Below, piece after piece: positions 60,295-64,000 of a stretch of 64,000 nt of DNA. Where the stretch lies: NCBI GenBank assembly GCA_964446385.1, contig CAYUOH010000009.1:21547-85546 (forward strand). The letters run 5' to 3'. The translations under genes were made by a program, and so were the position numbers. The stretch is from CAYSRC01 sp964446385 (lineage in GTDB: Bacteria > Bacillota > Clostridia > Oscillospirales > Ruminococcaceae). The notes beneath the pieces are model-generated. The model was given only the letters and a program-made list of their open reading frames with translations. It did no database searches and was not told the origin of the DNA. Positions within the stretch are counted from its first letter, which is position 1. Each line of letters begins with the position of its first letter.

Positions 60295-60309
60295 TTAAAC
60301 AGTGTTTAA
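60295..60309. promoter_or_regulatory. Palindrome, candidate TetR operator
   Basis: TTAAAC-AGT-GTTTAA is a perfect 6+6 palindrome starting five bases after the -10 box. A repressor bound here would block the promoter, as in autoregulated TetR operons. Confidence 0.6.
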
Positions 60310-60375
60310 CATCTGAACGTTGTTATATAATTGAATTGTATATAATTTTACAACAGTTGAAATGAGTGTGAATAA

Positions 60376-60996
60376 ATGAGTAAAGAGCGACAGGTATTAA
60401 AGCAGGAGGAGATTAAAAATTTGATATTGTCTACTGCTCAGGAAATAGTAGCAAAGGATGGCATAAGTGGATTATCTATTAGAAAAATCACTAATGTAAT
60501 TGATTACTCCCCAGCAATTATTTATCATTACTTTAAAGATAAGGATGAAATAATTAACAAACTCATGGAGGAAAACTACAAACAAATTATCTGTGCGTTA
60601 TCTTCAATTTATTCTATGGATGAGGAGCCTGCGCAAAAACTAAAAGACACAACAAGAAAATATATTGAAATAGCATTGCAAATGCCGGATGAATATATGA
60701 ACATTATGCTCAGCTCTTCTCCGAACATATTAGAACACACCTCTGTTTTGTTAAGCGGAGCATCTGTTAAAAGACAGGCGATCGGGGTTCTTTGCAAAAT
60801 AATTAAGGATTGCTACAAAGATGTAAGAATAAGCGATGCTGAAACTGAGCTAACCGCCCAACTGCTTTGGACTTCTACCTTTGGTCTCATTATCAGACTG
60901 ATCATTGAAAAGGTATCGGAAGAGCAGAAAGACAAGCTTATCAATCATCATCTAAATGGAATTATTAATAGTTTGCCACAGTCAAAATCCAATTAG
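60376..60996 (+). CDS. TetR/AcrR-family transcriptional regulator
   Basis: A 206-residue repressor-type protein. The N-terminal helix-turn-helix (ILSTAQEIVAKDGISGLSIR, YSPAIIYHYFKDKDEIINKL) is classic TetR, and the C-terminal ligand domain is helical with a cysteine in LGVLCKII-like position. It is AT-rich compared with the core genes, suggesting later acquisition. It leads a unit with two membrane-protein genes and has a promoter overlapped by a palindrome, consistent with autorepression lifted by a small molecule. The inducer is unknown. Confidence 0.9.
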   Translation: MSKERQVLKQEEIKNLILSTAQEIVAKDGISGLSIRKITNVIDYSPAIIYHYFKDKDEIINKLMEENYKQIICALSSIYSMDEEPAQKLKDTTRKYIEIALQMPDEYMNIMLSSSPNILEHTSVLLSGASVKRQAIGVLCKIIKDCYKDVRISDAETELTAQLLWTSTFGLIIRLIIEKVSEEQKDKLINHHLNGIINSLPQSKSN

Positions 60997-61016
60997 AAAT
61001 ATAAAGAGGTACTTTT

Positions 61017-61901
61017 ATGAAATTTAAAAAATCAATCAGCAGACTCGTTGTATTAATTGCAATATTAGCATTAGTCGCTTCACTCTATGGCATGTTTTCA
61101 AGTGGGGGAAACGGTCAGCACGATTATAAAACGATCCATGACACGAACGTCACTATTTACGGGAATGGTTTATACCAGAATGATTCTGTTTCAATGGCTT
61201 CACAAGCAATCGCTCAAGATATCGTTACATTGTTTTTAGGTATACCTTTGCTCATTTTGTCTTTGGCCTTATTTCGAAAAGAATTACTCAAAGGTAAGCT
61301 TCTCTTGGCAGGTACGATTGCCTACTTCCTATATACCTACACCTCCTACTCGTTTTTATCCATGTTTAACCGATTCTTTTTAATAGACGTTTTATTAATG
61401 TCAGCAAGCTTTTTTGCTTTTGTATTAACGATGATGTCATTTGATATGGATAAGCTAAGCGCTTATTTTAGCGAAAAACTACCGGTAAAATTTGTGGGTG
61501 GGCTACTCATATTCATCGGAACAGTTTTTGGAATCATGTGGCTGGCAACGGTAGCACCAACAATCATAAGCGGCACCGCTCCAATCGTTTTAGAGCACTA
61601 TACAACATTAGTCATCCAAGCAATGGATTTAGGCTTTGTCGTTCCTACCGCATTTTTAGCGGGTATATTATTAATAAAGAGAAAGCCCTTTGGATACTTA
61701 TTATCAACGGTTGTTACTGTAAAAGGAATTACAATGCTAACAGCTTTGACAGCAATGGTAATCGGCCAAATGTTATCTGGGGTTGCTGTTAATACCGCTG
61801 TTTTGATTCTAATTCCCGTACTGAATGGTATCATCATTTTTTCACTGTATCTTATAATGAAGAATATCAAAGAGAACAAAAAAATCAAAGCCAGTGTATA
61901 A
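61017..61901 (+). CDS. Uncharacterised multi-pass membrane protein
   Basis: A 294-residue protein with about eight hydrophobic segments, starting with VVLIAILALVASLYGMFSS. A roughly 40-residue polar loop follows the first segment (HDYKTIHDTNVTIYGNGLY). The remaining segments are tightly spaced and the protein ends in a lysine-rich tail. I do not recognise the family. The position 20 bases after the TetR gene suggests its expression is controlled by that regulator, possibly as a transporter-like or drug-response protein, which is inference. Confidence 0.7.
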   Translation: MKFKKSISRLVVLIAILALVASLYGMFSSGGNGQHDYKTIHDTNVTIYGNGLYQNDSVSMASQAIAQDIVTLFLGIPLLILSLALFRKELLKGKLLLAGTIAYFLYTYTSYSFLSMFNRFFLIDVLLMSASFFAFVLTMMSFDMDKLSAYFSEKLPVKFVGGLLIFIGTVFGIMWLATVAPTIISGTAPIVLEHYTTLVIQAMDLGFVVPTAFLAGILLIKRKPFGYLLSTVVTVKGITMLTALTAMVIGQMLSGVAVNTAVLILIPVLNGIIIFSLYLIMKNIKENKKIKASV

Positions 61902-61947
61902 AACTAAAAATAGGTCAAGCAAAGGAAATAAAAGAGGAGAAAATAAA

Positions 61948-62139
61948 ATGAAAAAACATATCGCAAGAATAATTAGTATCTCGTTAATTGGCATATCATT
62001 AGCAATGGGAGTATCAGTGATTATTAGAGCAATTTTAACTGATATTGATACTCATTCTTTAGCCGTTATGTTAGGAATTGGTTTGTCATGCTTGTCTGTT
62101 AATTTATTAATGCACATTGAAAAAATCAAAAAGAAGTAA
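61948..62139 (+). CDS. Small two-helix membrane protein
   Basis: A 63-residue protein with a basic start (MKKHIARI) and two hydrophobic helices (ISLIGISLAMGVSVIIRAI and SLAVMLGIGLSCLSVNLLM). The ATG at 61948 has a strong GAGGAG seven to eight bases upstream; a longer in-frame start inside the previous gene was rejected. It is the third gene of the TetR unit. The family is not recognised. Confidence 0.65.
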   Translation: MKKHIARIISISLIGISLAMGVSVIIRAILTDIDTHSLAVMLGIGLSCLSVNLLMHIEKIKKK

Positions 62140-62656
62140 GCATGTTTTTGTAGGCTCATCGACATCGCTGAAAACTGCAGCAGCTGGTCAGACGGCTTAT
62201 TGAAAAATCACCGTCTTAGAAGACAAGTTCAACGTAGGATTCAGACAGTGGATGTGAATGGATAACTAAAAACCGAGCAAGGCACTCTACGAAATTAGAC
62301 CGTAGGGTGCCTTGTTCTATAGTTTTTATAGTTTTTTCCTTCAATTTTCTCCCAAATTCATAATAGGCATCCTTAAACATGATATCCCGATAATAGCACT
62401 TTTATCAGTTGCACACTACCATATTGACTTTGCGCTTCCGCAATTAAAAATAGCATATTCCATTATCAACGTAATTTAAGGTTTCCTGAGCGTGGTGTGA
62501 TTCCATAATAAAAAGGACGCAGACCTTTTAGGGATGAAGATCCCTTCTCGCCAGCTCAAATTGAAGAATACTGATCATTAACGGTTAAGAACAGCCGTAT
62601 CAACAGCATCACCCCAAATCCCCAAGCTTAGGATTATATAATTAATTTTTTCATCC
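62140..62656. other. Intergenic region without an intact gene
   Basis: About 520 bases. It contains the terminator hairpin listed separately and a small stem AGGGAT-GAAG-ATCCCT near 62531-62546. Short open frames with no recognisable product are broken by stops. This may be decayed mobile or accessory DNA, but no family can be named. Confidence 0.45.
62278..62314. terminator. Hairpin terminator after the TetR operon
   Basis: CAAGGCACTCTACG-AAATTAGAC-CGTAGGGTGCCTTG, a 14-base stem with one wobble pair. A run of A precedes it and TTCTATAGTTTTT follows. Confidence 0.75.
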
Positions 62657-63445
62657 TTATCTTATGATTAGTACCTTTTCTGTATTATTTCCTCTTTTCC
62701 TATCATATCGGGAAACAAGTACAACAGACAGCGTTATCGAGCATACTGTGGTGATAAGTGTAACTGTTAAATCCTGCGCCACAGGCCAGTAAAAACATAA
62801 AGCATTAAGTAATGAATGGAACATTATACACAACCACACGCTTTGACTAATATGATAAATGGCAGCCAACGCAAAAGATGTGCCAAAGACCATGATTGTA
62901 AACAATCCGAAAGTCATTGTGCTTTGGCCTGACCCCTCTATGAAGAATTGTGGCAAATGCCATATCGCCCAGATAGATGCGGTTATTGATGTCGCGATAA
63001 AAAATGGGACTCGCTTTTCCAAAGTTGGCTGCAATAAATATCGCCATCCGAGTTCTTCCAAACCACCGTCCACGATACAGGGGATAAACATTAAGAAACC
63101 CATATACCAGGCAACATCGCTGTTAATTTCAAGTAATAATGAGGGGAATATATATTGAGCAATCAAAAAAATCAAAACCAAAGCATAATGTATGGGCTTT
63201 TGTTTTATAGCAAATGAAGTTTGAGCAAACTCTTTTAAGCCGCTAACTAATCCTGATTTTCTCAGACATACAAATGATGCAATAGCTGGAGAAATTGTGC
63301 CAAGTTCAAACAAAAGCATGCCAAAAGGAGTCCCAAATTTAAAAATGTCAAATTGATTTGCAATGATTAATATTCCCCTTAAAGAAAAAGTAAATATAAA
63401 TGTAAGTACCAAAAAACTGGTTATCTGTCGTTTGTTAAGAACCAT
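62657..63445 (-). CDS. CPBP-family intramembrane protease-like protein
   Basis: A 262-residue multi-pass membrane protein of the CPBP (Rce1/Abi) family. The three motifs are present: GLEELGWRYLLQ (EExxxR), WAIWHLPQFF and FHSLLNAL. Bacterial members are linked to bacteriocin self-immunity or envelope maintenance, but no bacteriocin gene is visible here. The ATG at 63445 has TAGGAG upstream and begins directly before the first membrane helix; a longer frame adds 64 residues with no ribosome site. Confidence 0.85.
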   Translation of the reverse strand: MVLNKRQITSFLVLTFIFTFSLRGILIIANQFDIFKFGTPFGMLLFELGTISPAIASFVCLRKSGLVSGLKEFAQTSFAIKQKPIHYALVLIFLIAQYIFPSLLLEINSDVAWYMGFLMFIPCIVDGGLEELGWRYLLQPTLEKRVPFFIATSITASIWAIWHLPQFFIEGSGQSTMTFGLFTIMVFGTSFALAAIYHISQSVWLCIMFHSLLNALCFYWPVAQDLTVTLITTVCSITLSVVLVSRYDRKRGNNTEKVLIIR

Positions 63446-63643
63446 TTCTATTGCTCCTATTATATTCAATTCTCTTTTTCTTACTGTTGTGACAACCCTA
63501 TAAAAATCTAATCCCCAGTGCAATTCAACTACGCTGATATGAAATATGATGCACGCTGAGGAATAAAGACAATATCGAGATATCTCCGTCCCGTTTCTCA
63601 TTTTGATACTGATGCTTTTGAGACCCCGATAAGACAAACAAGC

Positions 63644-64000
63644 TCATTCTGTGTAATAGCCGTTATGTTTGGAATCGGTTTTGTCTGCTAATATACTTAC
63701 TTCAATAATCAATGATAAACTAAAAATAACTTCAAACAATACCATAAGTCCTGCTACAATATAAGGTGGAAAATTAACACCTACGATTAAAACAACTATT
63801 GGAATAATAACCGATAAGGCCATATAACTCTTGGATTTATATAGCCAGCCATATGGCAGTAGATGCGCTCCAAAAATCATAGCTAATACCATTACCATTT
63901 TCTCTGGAACTGTTGGGTACACCCACATAGCTATGAGTAAGTACAGCATTTGATTTATTGAAAATAATACACCCAGATTAGTCAAAGGGTTGCCTTTGTT
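63644..64000 (-). CDS. DUF7010-like membrane protein (partial, 5' end outside window)
   Basis: The frame continues without a stop to the last base of the window, so the N-terminus is missing. The 118 visible residues include NPLTNLGVLFSINQMLYL, VMVLAMIFGAHLLPYGWLYK, and three to four hydrophobic segments. By recall this matches Firmicutes proteins annotated DUF7010, which are small membrane proteins without a known role. A TTG at 63985 is not taken as the start because upstream residues fit the same family. Confidence 0.62.
   Translation of the reverse strand, partial: NKGNPLTNLGVLFSINQMLYLLIAMWVYPTVPEKMVMVLAMIFGAHLLPYGWLYKSKSYMALSVIIPIVVLIVGVNFPPYIVAGLMVLFEVIFSLSLIIEVSILADKTDSKHNGYYTE

Larger units (their letters stand above)
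59927..60375. other. Intergenic region upstream of the TetR gene
   Basis: AT-rich. It contains a possible 44-codon minus-strand gene and, near its right end, the tetR promoter and palindrome, all listed separately. Nothing else is recognised. Confidence 0.5.

Noticed and set aside
1..64000. CRISPR arrays, rRNA genes, intact insertion sequences or prophage
   Set aside because: No regularly spaced repeats, rRNA sequence, complete transposase or phage structural gene was seen on either strand.

Overview
The window looks like a chromosomal segment of a Gram-positive member of the Clostridia, probably of the Ruminococcaceae/Oscillospiraceae type. This is an inference from gene content: a DnaD/DnaI-type helicase-loading pair, SepF and DivIVA, an S-component thiamine transporter (ThiT) under a TPP riboswitch, Asp23/NusB, ArgR, and a GGGtGRT gene cluster that I associate with anaerobic Firmicutes. 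Bases 1 to about 55,900 are dense, moderate-GC housekeeping sequence. From about 55,900 to the end the DNA is more AT-rich, gene-poor and accessory, with remnants of mobile or decayed genes.

Layout. (1) 1-5,113, minus strand: uvrB-uvrA-YhhN-family gene, where uvrB/uvrA overlap by one base and the YhhN gene starts two bases after the uvrA stop codon. (2) 5,306-20k, plus strand: a PrsA-like foldase, an SseB-domain protein, then miaB-ricA/ymcA-like-mutS-mutL-miaA (mismatch repair flanked by both enzymes that make ms2i6A37 in tRNA), then an HlyD-like membrane protein, sepF, divIVA, lspA, rluD-like, a Cof-type phosphatase and birA. (3) 21-25.4 kb: a histidine phosphatase, an XRE regulator and secA. 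(4) 25.5-27.6 kb: an operon of an IscU/NifU-like scaffold protein, the GGGtGRT protein and a TSCPD-domain protein. This is the best candidate for an undescribed system in the window. (5) 27.9-33 kb: dnaD-dnaI, the TPP-riboswitch-controlled thiT, and a minus-strand cluster of two base-excision glycosylases (OGG1-like and endonuclease III) around a GH25 lysozyme. (6) 33-42.6 kb, plus strand: rlmB, a membrane protein that looks like a catalytically dead P-type ATPase, an EF-G-like GTPase that has lost its NKxD motif, queA-tgt-yajC, AlkD, DUF1294 and a YbaK-type deacylase. (7) 42.7-45 kb: a nitroreductase, tRNA-Val(CAC) and a XerC/D-type recombinase. (8) 45-55.8 kb, minus strand: asp23-nusB-M22-xseA-xseB-ispA-dxs-tlyA-argR-recN-radA-DUF6873-like, mostly with overlapping start and stop codons. 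(9) 55.9-64 kb: an excisionase pseudogene, an SGNH/MBOAT O-acylation pair, DUF2975, a TetR-controlled membrane-protein operon, a CPBP protease-like protein and a DUF7010-like gene cut by the window end.

The sporulation genes that flank these conserved blocks in spore-formers (cotE between ymcA and mutS, spoIVB-spo0A after recN, spoIIIA before asp23) are absent at all three junctions. This suggests a lineage that has lost sporulation or moved those genes. Several promoters with 16-18 bp spacers and many hairpin terminators can be read directly and agree with the transcription units described. All functional names come from recognising motifs by eye; no database search was run.
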